A DNA stretch of 64,000 bases, taken from the NCBI GenBank assembly GCA_016285885.1, contig JAEERP010000010.1:49575-113574 (forward strand). Reading direction: 5' to 3'. Numbering within the stretch: position 1 is the stretch's first letter; each line of letters begins with the position of its first letter. The notes under the pieces are model-generated. The model was not told where the DNA came from. It searched no databases and saw nothing but the letters and a program-made list of their open reading frames with translations. This DNA is from Paludibacteraceae bacterium (GTDB taxonomy: Bacteria > Bacteroidota > Bacteroidia > Bacteroidales > Paludibacteraceae). The translations under genes were made by a program, and so were the position numbers. This document shows positions 18,763 to 28,900 of the stretch, piece by piece.

Positions 18763-20253
18763 ATGGAAGAGAAAGCGATTATTGTAGGTGCCGGTCCTGC
18801 TGGTCTTACCGCTGCCTATGAATTATTAGGAAGGACCAATATTCATCCCGTCGTAATGGAGGAGTCTGATGAGATCGGAGGTATCTCACGTACGGTTAAC
18901 TATAAAGGGAATCGTATGGACATTGGCGGGCACCGTTTTTTTTCCAAGGACAAAAAGGTACTTCAGTGGTGGGAGAGCGTCATGTCGAAACGGGAGGACG
19001 ACCCCGACAGGGAGTTTCTGACGCGTGACAGGGTCTCCCGCATCTATTTTCTAAGGAAATTTTTCTCTTATCCTATCTCATTGTCGAAGGAGACGTTTCT
19101 GAATTTAGGGTTTAAGAATACGATGAATTCAGGCTTTGGCTATATAAAGGCTAGGTTGTTCCCTTTGGAGGAGCATACCTTGGAGGATTTTTATATCAAT
19201 CGTTTTGGAAGGCCATTGTATGAGTTGTTCTTTGAGGATTACACCCAAAAGGTTTGGGGAAAGCATCCGTCCGAGTTGTGTGCGGATTGGGGAAGGCAAC
19301 GGGTCAAGGGTGTCTCCCTTTCCGTGGTGATGAAGGATTATTTCCAGAAGAAGTTCTCGGGGGGTAAACAGCCGAAAGAGGTTGAGACTTCATTGATAGA
19401 GAAATTCCAGTACCCCAAGTACGGTCCTGGCCAGTTGTGGGAGTGTGTTGCGGCTGACGCTGTCAAGAAAGGAGCGGAGTTGCGGAAGAACCACTCCGTG
19501 TGTGCGATTTATGTGGATGGTAACCGCGTGTGCGGTGTGGATGCCATCACGGAGGAGGGAGAGAAGGTGCATGAAACGTGCGATTACCTGTTCTCTTCCA
19601 TGCCCATTAAGGATTTGATCTCCGTGTTGCGTGGCGTGGAGATTCCCGCGAATGTGAAACGGATTGCCGCCGATTTGCCCTATCGGGACTTTATCACGGT
19701 GGGTCTCTTGGTGAAGAATCTGGACTTCTCCCGAGGCGGTAAGACCGAGTTGGTGCCAGACACGTGGATATATATTCAAGAGAGGGACGTGAAGGTTGGT
19801 AGGCTTCAAGTATTCAATAACTGGTCTCCTTTCCTTGTGAAGGATCCGGAGCATACGGTGTGGATCGGACTGGAATATTTCTGCGACGAAAACGATGACC
19901 TTTGGAGCATGAGCAAGGAGGATTTCATCCGGATGGCGATCGACGAGATGGTGAAGATCGATGTGATTAAGAGGGATGCCGTGTTGGATGCCCACCAAGT
20001 GAAGGTGAAGAAGGCATATCCAGCCTATTTCGGTTCCTATAATGAGTTGGAAGAGGTCAGGAAGTTTCTGGATACGATAGAGAATCTCTATTGTATAGGC
20101 AGGAACGGACAACATAGGTATAATAATATGGACCACTCTATGCTTACCGCAATGGAGGCTGTCTCCAATATCGAGCACCATGTCACGAGCAAGGACAACA
20201 TCTGGTCGGTGAATACGGAGCAGGAATACCATGAGAAGGTGAGTGATAATTAA
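18763..20253 (+). CDS. FAD-dependent oxidoreductase, UDP-galactopyranose mutase/amine oxidase-like
   Basis: A 496-residue protein starting at the ATG preceded by an in-frame TTG. The N-terminal dinucleotide-binding motif is [16 protein letters not shown], followed by [12 protein letters not shown] and [10 protein letters not shown], and the C-terminus has [16 protein letters not shown], which closes the FAD site. This NAD(P)/FAD family resembles UDP-galactopyranose mutase and protoporphyrinogen oxidase-like proteins and is often found beside polyprenyl-linked glycosyltransferases. Here the next gene, 19 bases on, is a membrane glycosyltransferase, so a role in making or modifying a cell-surface sugar is a reasonable inference. 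The exact substrate is unknown. Confidence 0.8.
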   Translation: MEEKAIIVGAGPAGLTAAYELLGRTNIHPVVMEESDEIGGISRTVNYKGNRMDIGGHRFFSKDKKVLQWWESVMSKREDDPDREFLTRDRVSRIYFLRKFFSYPISLSKETFLNLGFKNTMNSGFGYIKARLFPLEEHTLEDFYINRFGRPLYELFFEDYTQKVWGKHPSELCADWGRQRVKGVSLSVVMKDYFQKKFSGGKQPKEVETSLIEKFQYPKYGPGQLWECVAADAVKKGAELRKNHSVCAIYVDGNRVCGVDAITEEGEKVHETCDYLFSSMPIKDLISVLRGVEIPANVKRIAADLPYRDFITVGLLVKNLDFSRGGKTELVPDTWIYIQERDVKVGRLQVFNNWSPFLVKDPEHTVWIGLEYFCDENDDLWSMSKEDFIRMAIDEMVKIDVIKRDAVLDAHQVKVKKAYPAYFGSYNELEEVRKFLDTIENLYCIGRNGQHRYNNMDHSMLTAMEAVSNIEHHVTSKDNIWSVNTEQEYHEKVSDN

Positions 20254-20272
20254 TAATTAACAGGTTACGATC

Positions 20273-22387
20273 ATGAAGCAGAATCCAAAGAGATCTTCAT
20301 CGTCAAAAAAGGAGGTTTCCTCCTCATCCCAAACATCCGTTCCATTGGCGGAGAGAGTGAAGGGTTTAATGTCCAACAAATATTTCCACATATTCTTATT
20401 GGTGGTTATATCGGTGGTTTTTTACATCAACTACAATGCGATCTTCGATAGGAAGTTAGATATGAACGGAGATAACATTGTGTACTATTCTTTGGGACAA
20501 TCCCTGCACAATGGCACGGGCTACTCGGATATCATGGGGTTTGAAGTAAGACCGCACACGCACTTCCCTCCCGGCTATCCGGCCTTCATCAGCACCATGC
20601 TGAATTTCACGAGAGATGGTAATTATACGGCGATGAAGGAGGCGAATGGTTTTCTGTTGTTCCTTTCCTTGTTGATGTTGTTTTATGCGGTAAAGAGGGT
20701 TGCCAAGAATAACGTGGTGGTCGCGTTTTCCGCAGTGCTCTTATGCTGTGTCCAGAAAGATTTGTTGCGATGGTCCACCATTATGATGAGTGAGATGCTC
20801 TTCTTGTTTTTGTCAGTGTTGGTCATCTCCGTTGCACTGTTTTTATATAGAAGGAAGTGTTTCCAGGAGTATACGAAGTGGGACTATGTGGCGTTGGGGG
20901 CGATGTTACTGTCGATCGCATATATCTATTTTGTGAGGACGATGGGTATTTCCCTGATCCTTGCGTTATTCGGATGGTATCTGCTGCAAGCTTTGTGGCA
21001 GGGATATAAATACATGAAAGCCAAGAAGGAGGGTTCGTCAGAGAATCTTCCTAACCATAAGAGTCTGTCTTATTACGCTTGTATGGCGGTGTTGGTATTA
21101 TTGCCTTTCGGCATCTCAAAGATGGCTTGGGGGGCGAGGAACAAAGCGATCGGGCATGAGCAGACTGATTATGTCGGTGACTTCAAGAAAAAAGGTGGAA
21201 ATGGAGAGGTCATGACCACGTTCTCCGATTGGGCGGAGCGTGTCTACAATAATGCCAAGTCTTATTTGACGAAGATGATGCCGGAAACGGTCCTGACGAA
21301 GACTTTTGAGAAGAATGATCCGATTACGGGGTATGATATATTTGTCGGATTCTTCGTCTTTTTTCTTGTTGTCTTTGGTTTCTTCCATACGGGGTGGGGA
21401 GGATTCCTCATATTCAGTTATTTGGCAATCACATTTGGTGTATTGCTTTTCTGGCCAGAACAGTTCACAAGTGTCCGCTATTATGTGGCGGTTGTGCCGC
21501 TGATTCTGTTCCTGTTTTTACATGGCATATGGAACGTTGTCTCCTTTATTGTAGGTAAGGTAAAGAGCGGATCGTTGAAGAAGTATGTTCCATTGGTCTC
21601 CTCCCTCGCAGTCCTTTTGTCTCTTTTCTTCTGGTTGATTCCGTTGCAGAGCGAGGCTCAAAGTGGTTATCGTGAGTTGGCCAAACGACCATATAAGCAG
21701 ATTGTCGCGGACCAAAACTTCCTGAACTATTACGAAGCGATGGATTGGTGTAAAGAGAACTTGTCTGATAGCTCGAGGATGGTGTGTCGTAAACCGGAGT
21801 TGTATTACATCTATTCGGGCTTCAAGAAATCTGTTTCCTTCCCTTATTATGCGCCGGTGGATACCGTCATCAGTTATCTGAACAGGGTTGGCGCCACAAA
21901 TGTCATCTTGGACAATTGGTTCAAACATGCCTATACGACACTTTATCCTGCCGTGAAAAAATACCCGGAGAAATTCAAGGTGCTCCATACCATCGGTGAG
22001 GTGGATACCGTCAATAAGGTAAACCCTGTCTATATCATCGAATATAACTACAAATGGGGCTTCGACGGTAAGATTGTGGACGGCAAGAAGGAAGGGCCGG
22101 GAACCTATAACTACCAGGATGGCCGTAAGTATGTGGGCAATTTTGTGAACGATAGGCCGGACGGGGAAGGTACGTTCTATGATGTGGCGGGGAAGATTCA
22201 GTTCCAAGGCATTTGGAAGCAAGGCAACTATAAGGACGGAAAGGGTTATGCTATGTATGGCGACAAAAAATATGAAGGAGAATATAGGAATGGATCCCCG
22301 AATGGTTATGGCGTCTATTCCGATACCTTGGGTAAGGTCATCGCTAAGGGTATTTGGCGCAATGGCACTTTGGTCCAGCCTCAGTAA
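20273..22387 (+). CDS. Membrane glycosyltransferase-like protein with C-terminal MORN repeats
   Basis: A 704-residue protein. A basic N-terminus leads into about ten or more membrane segments from residue 38. An early loop holds RKLDMNGDNIVYYSLGQSL and HTHFPPGYPAF, the pattern of ArnT/PMT-type (GT-C) enzymes whose first periplasmic loop carries an acidic residue. A soluble region follows, and the last 100 residues hold three or four MORN-like repeats (GPGTYNYQDGRKYVGNF, GEGTFYDVAGKIQFQGIW, YKDGKGYAMYGDKKYEGEY and NGYGVYSDTLGKVIAKGIW). It is translated just after the FAD oxidoreductase and is probably coupled with it. Expected donor is a polyprenyl-phosphate sugar; the acceptor is unknown. The MORN tail is unusual for this family and would face the periplasm if topology is as in ArnT. 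Confidence 0.75.
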   Translation: MKQNPKRSSSSKKEVSSSSQTSVPLAERVKGLMSNKYFHIFLLVVISVVFYINYNAIFDRKLDMNGDNIVYYSLGQSLHNGTGYSDIMGFEVRPHTHFPPGYPAFISTMLNFTRDGNYTAMKEANGFLLFLSLLMLFYAVKRVAKNNVVVAFSAVLLCCVQKDLLRWSTIMMSEMLFLFLSVLVISVALFLYRRKCFQEYTKWDYVALGAMLLSIAYIYFVRTMGISLILALFGWYLLQALWQGYKYMKAKKEGSSENLPNHKSLSYYACMAVLVLLPFGISKMAWGARNKAIGHEQTDYVGDFKKKGGNGEVMTTFSDWAERVYNNAKSYLTKMMPETVLTKTFEKNDPITGYDIFVGFFVFFLVVFGFFHTGWGGFLIFSYLAITFGVLLFWPEQFTSVRYYVAVVPLILFLFLHGIWNVVSFIVGKVKSGSLKKYVPLVSSLAVLLSLFFWLIPLQSEAQSGYRELAKRPYKQIVADQNFLNYYEAMDWCKENLSDSSRMVCRKPELYYIYSGFKKSVSFPYYAPVDTVISYLNRVGATNVILDNWFKHAYTTLYPAVKKYPEKFKVLHTIGEVDTVNKVNPVYIIEYNYKWGFDGKIVDGKKEGPGTYNYQDGRKYVGNFVNDRPDGEGTFYDVAGKIQFQGIWKQGNYKDGKGYAMYGDKKYEGEYRNGSPNGYGVYSDTLGKVIAKGIWRNGTLVQPQ

Positions 22388-22482
22388 GCTCGCCGAGGCG
22401 TATATTGAGCGTATAAATATTCGTAAATATTGATAGTTATTCCAAAATCAGGGTGTATTTATTCAAAATAAATGCAATCCTT

Positions 22483-22512
22483 TTGTTGGTTGTGCATATT
22501 TTCCTAAATTTG
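22483..22512 (+). promoter_or_regulatory. Bacteroidota-type promoter for korAB
   Basis: TTG at 22483-22485 and TAAATTTG at 22505-22512, 19 bases apart, about 56 bases before the korA start codon. Confidence 0.75.
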
Positions 22513-22568
22513 CACTTTCGTAACATGGATTCGAAATTCGTAAAATTTAAATAAGACCAATATTTATT

Positions 22569-24404
22569 ATGGCAAAAGTTGAAGATTTGGACCAGGTGGT
22601 GGTTCGTTTTTCCGGCGACTCCGGTGACGGAATGCAATTGGCTGGAAACATTTTCTCTACGATTTCCGCTACAGTGGGTAATGACATCTGTACTTTCCCT
22701 GATTATCCGGCTGATATCCGTGCCCCACAGGGATCTCTAACGGGAGTTTCGGGCTTCCAAGTTCACATTGGCGCTAATAAGGTTTTCACACCGGGCGATA
22801 AGTGCGACGTGCTCGTTGCGATGAACCCGGCCGCTTTGAAGACGCAATATAAGTTCTGCAAGCCTACGTCTTGTATCATCATCGATACGGACTCTTTCAA
22901 GGAGGCTGATTTGAAGAAGGCTAACTTCGAGACTTTGGACGCTATCGCTGAGATGGGCATCAAGAACGATGTCATCGCGGCTCCTATCACCTCCATGGTG
23001 AAGGATTGCTTGGCGGATTCAGGCATGGATCCTAAGGCTATCTTGAAGTGCCGTAACATGTTCGCCCTTGGTTTGGTCTGCTGGTTGTTCAACCGCGATA
23101 CCAACATCGCCGCTAATATGTTGAAGGAGAAGTTCGCTAAGAAACCGGGTGTGGCTGAGTCTAACATCAAGGTGATCCAAGCGGGCTACGATTACGGACA
23201 CAACACGCACTCTTCTGTTTCCCACACTTATACGGTGGAGACGAAATCCGCTAAGAAGGGTGTCTATATGGATATCAACGGTAACAAGGCTACCGCTTAC
23301 GGTTTGATCGCCGCAGCTGAGAAGGCTGGCTTGAAACTGTATCTCGGTTCTTACCCTATCACGCCTGCTACAGATGTTCTTCATGAACTTTCTAAACATA
23401 AATCATTAGGTGTTACAACCGTTCAATGTGAGGATGAGATCGCTGGTTGTGCTTCTGCACTCGGTGCTTCTTTCGCAGGTGCATTGGCTTGTACTTCTAC
23501 TTCAGGTCCTGGTATCTGTTTGAAGTCTGAGGCGATGAACTTGGCGGTCATCATGGAGTTGCCTTTGGTCGTTTTGGACGTACAGCGTGGTGGACCTGCT
23601 ACGGGTCTTCCTACGAAGTCTGAGCAGACAGACTTGCTCCAGTGCTTGTTCGGACGTAATGGTGAGTCTCCTATGCCGGTAATCGCCGCTACCTCTCCGA
23701 CCGACTGTTTCGATGCCGCTTACATGGCTTGTAAGATTGCTTTGGAGCACATGACTCCAGTCGTTTTGATGACGGATGCTTATGTGGCGAATGGTTCAGG
23801 AGCCTTCAAGTTGCCTAACTTGGCTGAGTTCCCTGCCATCAATCCTCCATACGTGCCTGCAGAGATGAAGGGTACATGGACACCATATATGCGTAATGCG
23901 GAGGGTTCACGTTACTGGGCTGTGCCTGGTCGCGAGGGCTTCGAACACATCTTGGGTGGTTTGGAGAAGGACAACAAGACGGGTGCCATCTCTACGGCTC
24001 CTGAGAACCACGACTTGATGACTCGTCTCCGTGCCGAGAAGGTGGAGAAGATCCAAGTGCCTGACTTGGTGGTTGAGGGCGACGAGAAAGACGCTGAGTT
24101 GTTGATCGTTGGCTTCGGTGGTACTTACGGACACTTGCACGCTGCGATGGACGAGATGAGGGCTGCCGGCAAGAAGGTCGCTTTGGCTCACTTCAAGTAC
24201 ATCAACCCGCTTCCGAAGAACACTGCCGCTGTCTTGAAGAAATACAAGAAGGTGGTTGTTGCTGAGCAAAATATGGGTCAGTTGGCTGGCTGGTTGCGCA
24301 TGAAGGTGGATGGATTCGTTCCTTACCAATTCAACGAGGTGAAGGGTCAACCTTTCATGGTAGCAGATCTTGTGGAGAACTTTACAGCAGTATATAACAA
24401 ATAA
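22569..24404 (+). CDS. korA: 2-oxoglutarate:ferredoxin oxidoreductase, alpha subunit (gamma-alpha fusion)
   Basis: A 611-residue cytoplasmic subunit. The N-terminal third is the gamma domain (VRFSGDSGDGMQLAGNIF, FPDYPADIRAPQGSLTGVSGFQVHIG); the rest is the alpha domain (YPITPATDVLHELSKH, TTVQCEDEIAGCASALGAS, RGGPATGLPTKSEQTDLLQ). This fused layout is typical of Bacteroidota and many anaerobes. With KorB it oxidatively decarboxylates 2-oxoglutarate to succinyl-CoA, or runs in reverse as a CO2-fixing step, using ferredoxin. The KorB gene follows after 27 bases. Codon use is strongly biased, as in frdAB, which fits high expression. Confidence 0.93.
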   Translation: MAKVEDLDQVVVRFSGDSGDGMQLAGNIFSTISATVGNDICTFPDYPADIRAPQGSLTGVSGFQVHIGANKVFTPGDKCDVLVAMNPAALKTQYKFCKPTSCIIIDTDSFKEADLKKANFETLDAIAEMGIKNDVIAAPITSMVKDCLADSGMDPKAILKCRNMFALGLVCWLFNRDTNIAANMLKEKFAKKPGVAESNIKVIQAGYDYGHNTHSSVSHTYTVETKSAKKGVYMDINGNKATAYGLIAAAEKAGLKLYLGSYPITPATDVLHELSKHKSLGVTTVQCEDEIAGCASALGASFAGALACTSTSGPGICLKSEAMNLAVIMELPLVVLDVQRGGPATGLPTKSEQTDLLQCLFGRNGESPMPVIAATSPTDCFDAAYMACKIALEHMTPVVLMTDAYVANGSGAFKLPNLAEFPAINPPYVPAEMKGTWTPYMRNAEGSRYWAVPGREGFEHILGGLEKDNKTGAISTAPENHDLMTRLRAEKVEKIQVPDLVVEGDEKDAELLIVGFGGTYGHLHAAMDEMRAAGKKVALAHFKYINPLPKNTAAVLKKYKKVVVAEQNMGQLAGWLRMKVDGFVPYQFNEVKGQPFMVADLVENFTAVYNK

Positions 24405-24431
24405 GTATAACCGATATAAAATCAATATATT

Positions 24432-25436
24432 ATGAGCGAGTTAACCGCAAAAGATTTCAAAAAGGGCCAACCACGTTGGTGTCCGGGTTGTGGAGACCAC
24501 TTTTTCTTGGCTTCACTTCAGAAAGCAATGGCTGAGATAGGCATTGCTCCATGCGATACAGCAGTGATTTCAGGTATCGGTTGTTCTAGCCGTTTGCCTC
24601 ACTATATGGCTACATACGGTATGAATACGATCCACGGTCGTGCCGCTGCGATTGCCACAGGTGCGAAGATCGCTAATCCTAAGTTGACCGTTTGGCAGAT
24701 CTCTGGTGACGGTGACGGATTGGCTATCGGTGGTAACCACTTCATCCATGCGAACCGTCGTAACATTGACATCAATATGATCCTCTTGAACAACCGTATC
24801 TATGGTTTGACGAAGGGTCAGTATTCTCCAACTTCTCCACGTGGATTCGTCAGCAAGTCGTCTCCTTACGGTACGGTGGAGGATCCATTCCGTCCGGCTG
24901 AGTTGTGTTTCGGCGCACGTGGACATTTCTTCGCCCGTGCCGTCGCGACGGATGCGCCAGGCACCATCGAGGTGTTGAAGGCGGCTCAAGCGCACAAGGG
25001 TGCTTCGGTTTGTGAGATCCTTCAGAACTGCGTTGTGTTCAACGATGGTATCCACGGAAGCATCTACACGCCAGAGGGACGCAAGAAGGATGCCATCTAC
25101 TTGCAACATGGCAAGCCGATGATCTTCGGTGAGAACAATGAGTTCGGTCTGATGCAGGATGGATTCAACATCAAGGTGGTTAAGTTGGGTGAGAACGGTA
25201 TCACGGAGAAGGATCTCTTGGTACACGACGCACACTGCGAGGACGCTACGCTTCAGTTGAAGTTGGCTTTGATGGAGGGTCCGGACTTCCCTGTTGCCTT
25301 GGGTGTGATCCGTGACGTTGAGGCTCCAACCTACAATGACGCTGTTGATGAGCAAATCGAGGATGTCAAGAGCAAGAAGAAGTACCACAACTTCCAAGAG
25401 CTTTTGATGACGAACGATACGTGGGAGGTGAAGTAA
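24432..25436 (+). CDS. korB: 2-oxoglutarate:ferredoxin oxidoreductase, beta subunit
   Basis: A 334-residue thiamine-diphosphate-binding partner of the preceding subunit. Visible motifs: WCPGCGDHFFLASLQ at the N-terminus, SGIGCSSRLPHYM, and the ThDP/Mg motif GDGDGLAIGGNHFIHANRRN with NNRIYGLTKGQYSPTSPRG. Short form of the family with no extra ferredoxin domain; the conserved Cys residues at the N-terminus are consistent with a 4Fe-4S cluster. Followed by a clear terminator, so korAB is a two-gene operon. Confidence 0.93.
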   Translation: MSELTAKDFKKGQPRWCPGCGDHFFLASLQKAMAEIGIAPCDTAVISGIGCSSRLPHYMATYGMNTIHGRAAAIATGAKIANPKLTVWQISGDGDGLAIGGNHFIHANRRNIDINMILLNNRIYGLTKGQYSPTSPRGFVSKSSPYGTVEDPFRPAELCFGARGHFFARAVATDAPGTIEVLKAAQAHKGASVCEILQNCVVFNDGIHGSIYTPEGRKKDAIYLQHGKPMIFGENNEFGLMQDGFNIKVVKLGENGITEKDLLVHDAHCEDATLQLKLALMEGPDFPVALGVIRDVEAPTYNDAVDEQIEDVKSKKKYHNFQELLMTNDTWEVK

Positions 25437-25459
25437 TTCGCTCCTGACGAAGAATAGGG

Positions 25460-25492
25460 AAGGGCATCACTCGTACGGGTGGTGCCCTTTTG
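25460..25492 (+). terminator. Terminator after korB
   Basis: AGGGCATCAC and GTGGTGCCCT form a stem with one G:U pair around a short loop, followed by T residues. Confidence 0.85.
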
Positions 25493-25725
25493 TTGTGGTT
25501 TCATGCGGATTGAATCAAAAATCTAACCTTTTGCATCTATTTTACTCTCCCCTTTTCTATAAACGCGCTATACTTGCCGTGTCAATTAATGAGAGTTTAT
25601 ACGTTTCTTTTTTGTCACTTGTTTAGGCGGCTACCGCTACTCTGTTGTTCAATATTGTGATGTGACATCTTAGGCGTTAAACACAATTTTTAGGCTATTG
25701 TGAAACAAACCAAATATTTAATATT

Positions 25726-28700
25726 ATGAAAATACTTTACAAAACTGCACTTGTGACTGCGATTGGCGCAATGTTATCAGCATCTGTTGCCGCGCAGAGT
25801 CTTCCTGGCGTTAAAAGTACCATCAACGTGAACGGTAAGAACCGTACGATTGATGTATATGCGCCAAGTGGAATGGGTGAAAACAGACCTATGGTTATTT
25901 CCGCTCACGGTATGGGGCAGGATATAGCTTATCAGAAACAACAGTCCCGTTGGGATCAAGTGGCCGACACGGCGAAATTCCTTGTCGTCTATCCTCAGTC
26001 TGACGGATCCACGTGGGACTTGGGTGCCAATGGCGCGGATCTCGCCTTCATCAAGGCAATCATCAAGGAGATGAGCTCCAAGTATAAGATTGATTTGAAG
26101 CGTGTCTACATGTCCGGTTTCTCCATGGGAGGTATGCTCACCTATTCTGTGGCGAACAACATGGCGGACCAGATCGCCGCTTGTGCTCCTGTCTCCGGTT
26201 ACCCAATCGGTGACATGACGGCCAAGCCTTCTCGTCCGATTCCTATCATCCACACCAATGGTGATGCCGACGACGTGGTGCACTATGAACCATGGAAGGG
26301 CACCTTCAACGGTATGTATCAGGAACAACAAGGTGCCTATGCGCAGGCGGAGGCTTGGGCCAAGGCGAACGGCTGTGATGATAAGCCTGTCGAGTCGGTT
26401 GTTGACGGTGCCGCAACCCGTTATGTATGGAAAAACGGTAAGTGTGGTGTTGAGGTTTGCCTGAACAAGATCTATGGCAAAGGTCACTGGCCTTCAAACG
26501 ACAAGTACCATTCAGTTCGTGAGATCTGGAAGTTCCTTCGTCGTTTCTCTTTGGATTGTGGCTCTTCACCGGTTGAGTCAGGAGATTCGGGGGAATCAGG
26601 GGATCCAGTTGTTTCGGAAGGAGACGGTCCTTACAATGGAACACCGGCTTCCATCCCAGGCAAGATCGAGGCTGAGGAGTACGATTTCGGCGGACAGGGT
26701 GTCGCTTACAGCGATGAGGATTCTGAAAACCGTGGCGAGGTCTTCCGTAACGACGGCGTGGATATTTACGCGGCTGCGACAGGTTACTCTATCGGTTACA
26801 ACCAAGAGGGTGAGTGGCTGAACTATACGGTCGATGTGAAGGAGACCTCCAAATATACGGTTTCCATCTCCGCCGCTACGGATAACGCTTCCGCTTCCTG
26901 CCAACTCTTGATTGACGGCAAGGCTATTACTGGCGAAATCTCCGCTCCTAACACAGGTAGCTTCAAAGATTATAGGACTGTCATCGCACGTACAGGCGAG
27001 ATCTCGGCTGGTCAGCACACGCTGCAGCTGAAGATTACCAGCAGTTGGCTTGATATCGATTACATGACGTTCGAGAAGTACGAGTCGAATGGCAATGATC
27101 CTTATGATGATAATGGCTGTGTGATAGGCAAGCGTGACGCTGTCGAGTTGGCGTCCGTCTTCTCATCCATCGCTTTAAGCAATGTGAACCCTAAGGTGAA
27201 GCCTACCACCAACCACAACCCGATCATGACGCAACGTTATGGTGCGGACCCTTGCGCGATGGTTTACGGCGACTCGGTTTATATCTACATGACCCACGAT
27301 ATCTACGAGTACGACAACAATGGTAAGATCAAAAGCAATGGATATGGCACGATTACTGAAATTGTCTGTCTCGCTTCCGCCGACCTTGTGAACTGGACGG
27401 ATCATGGACCGATGAAGGTGGCTGGTCAGGGAGGTATCTCCAAGGCTGGAAACTCATGGGCTCCAACCGCTTGTCACGTGAAGATGAATGGCAAGGAACG
27501 ATTCTTCCTCTACTTCGCCAACGGAGGCAATGGTATCTATGTCGTAGCCAGCGACACCCCTTACGGACCATGGGAGGATGTGAAGAAGGGACAGGGATTG
27601 ATCACCCGTTCAATGCCGAATTGTAATGTGGAATGGTTGTTCGACCCAGCTGTTCTTGTGGATGATGACGGTACTGGCTACATCTATTTCGGTGGTGGTG
27701 TGCCGCAAGGAAAGAATGCGGATCCTGGTACTGCCCGTATCGCTAAGCTTGGCAAGGACTTCATCAGCATCGATGGTAGCGCTCAATCATTGAATCCGCC
27801 ATATCTCTTTGAGGATGCCGGTATCAATAAGATTGGCAACAACTATGTATACTCCTATTGTACGAACTGGAACACAGGTGGCAACAACATAGGCATCAGC
27901 AATGCTGTCATCTCCACGATGATCTCCACCAGTCCTATGAGTGGCTTCAAGTATGACCGCAAGGTGTTTGATAATCCATCCAAGTGGTTGGGTTCCAATG
28001 GTAACAACCACCACTCGTTCTTCAAGTTCAAGGACAAATGGTACATCACTTATCACAGCCAATGGATACAGAACCAAATCGGTGTCGAGGGTGGATACCG
28101 TAGTTCACATGTTGATTATGCCAATGTGGATGAATCCGCAGGGAAGATTTTGGGTGTAGACGCAGGTACTACGAAGGGTGTTGATCAGGTTGTTCCTGTG
28201 GATGGAACGAAGAACATCCAGGCCGAGTGTTTCGCATGGCAGAGTGGAATAGAGGTGAACTATGTTGGCAAATCAACCAACATGGCTGTTAAAGGTAAGA
28301 ATGGATCCTGGATTGGTCTATGTGGTGTATTGGCTAAGGATGTGAATAAGTTCAAGGCACGTGTTTCCGCACCATGTGGAGGAGCCATCAGGATTTCGAC
28401 GGGTTCGGCCAACGGTCCGGTTCTCGGATACCTGAATGTTGAGTCCAACTCATCCTTCGAGGAGTTCACCTGCGATCTGACGTCAGATATTCCTACCGCA
28501 AAGGATTTGTTCTTTACCTTCAGCGGAGAGTTGACGTTCGACTCATGGAACATGTTCTACGAAGAGCCATCAGGTACTGAAGCGATTGATGGAGAAAACG
28601 CTTCGCTTGTGGTATTGCCAAATCCAGCCAAGGACGTTGTTACTGTCAGCGGGTTGAATAGAGGCGAAATCGTCACCATCGCTTCAGCCACGGGTGTTGC

Positions 28701-28815
28701 GTTGAAGACGTTCGTAGCCGAGTCAGAGGTCGTGGAGGTTATCGTTTCCGACCTTGCAACAGGCGTGTATTTCGTCTCCAATGGTGAGAAAACGGTTAGG
28801 TTGATTAAGTACTAG
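25726..28815 (+). CDS. Multimodular hemicellulase: CE1-type esterase-CBM6-GH43 with T9SS sorting domain
   Basis: A 1029-residue secreted enzyme. Signal peptide (1 to about 23, ending SVAAQ); an alpha/beta-hydrolase of the CE1/PHB-depolymerase type (about 25-275; nucleophile Ser133 in SGFSMGG, late His in YGKGHWPS); an acidic Ser/Gly linker; CBM6 (about 305-435); GH43 five-bladed propeller (about 485-795; ADPCAMVYGD holds the Asp base, EWLFDPAVLVDDDGTGYIYFGG the inner sheet); a second CBM6-like beta-sandwich (about 820-940); and a T9SS tail (LPNPAKDVV to TVRLIKY). Feruloyl or acetyl ester cleavage plus arabinofuranosidase or xylosidase activity is the likely combination. It complements the three xylanases 8 kb away. 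The 289-base upstream region shows no convincing promoter. Confidence 0.88.
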   Translation: MKILYKTALVTAIGAMLSASVAAQSLPGVKSTINVNGKNRTIDVYAPSGMGENRPMVISAHGMGQDIAYQKQQSRWDQVADTAKFLVVYPQSDGSTWDLGANGADLAFIKAIIKEMSSKYKIDLKRVYMSGFSMGGMLTYSVANNMADQIAACAPVSGYPIGDMTAKPSRPIPIIHTNGDADDVVHYEPWKGTFNGMYQEQQGAYAQAEAWAKANGCDDKPVESVVDGAATRYVWKNGKCGVEVCLNKIYGKGHWPSNDKYHSVREIWKFLRRFSLDCGSSPVESGDSGESGDPVVSEGDGPYNGTPASIPGKIEAEEYDFGGQGVAYSDEDSENRGEVFRNDGVDIYAAATGYSIGYNQEGEWLNYTVDVKETSKYTVSISAATDNASASCQLLIDGKAITGEISAPNTGSFKDYRTVIARTGEISAGQHTLQLKITSSWLDIDYMTFEKYESNGNDPYDDNGCVIGKRDAVELASVFSSIALSNVNPKVKPTTNHNPIMTQRYGADPCAMVYGDSVYIYMTHDIYEYDNNGKIKSNGYGTITEIVCLASADLVNWTDHGPMKVAGQGGISKAGNSWAPTACHVKMNGKERFFLYFANGGNGIYVVASDTPYGPWEDVKKGQGLITRSMPNCNVEWLFDPAVLVDDDGTGYIYFGGGVPQGKNADPGTARIAKLGKDFISIDGSAQSLNPPYLFEDAGINKIGNNYVYSYCTNWNTGGNNIGISNAVISTMISTSPMSGFKYDRKVFDNPSKWLGSNGNNHHSFFKFKDKWYITYHSQWIQNQIGVEGGYRSSHVDYANVDESAGKILGVDAGTTKGVDQVVPVDGTKNIQAECFAWQSGIEVNYVGKSTNMAVKGKNGSWIGLCGVLAKDVNKFKARVSAPCGGAIRISTGSANGPVLGYLNVESNSSFEEFTCDLTSDIPTAKDLFFTFSGELTFDSWNMFYEEPSGTEAIDGENASLVVLPNPAKDVVTVSGLNRGEIVTIASATGVALKTFVAESEVVEVIVSDLATGVYFVSNGEKTVRLIKY

Positions 28816-28837
28816 CAAATAATATATCTATTAAGAG

Positions 28838-28870
28838 TAGCGATGGCAGATATGTCATCGCTATTTTTTT
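28838..28870 (+). terminator. Terminator after the CE1-CBM6-GH43 gene
   Basis: TAGCGATG and CATCGCTA form a perfect 8-bp stem followed by seven T residues. Confidence 0.85.
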
Positions 28871-28900
28871 GTGGTTGCGGTGTGACGATGGTGTGCGTAC

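Noticed and set aside
5487..28815. Classical polysaccharide utilisation locus
   Set aside because: No SusC/SusD pair, hybrid two-component regulator or ECF sigma factor is present among the xylan genes.
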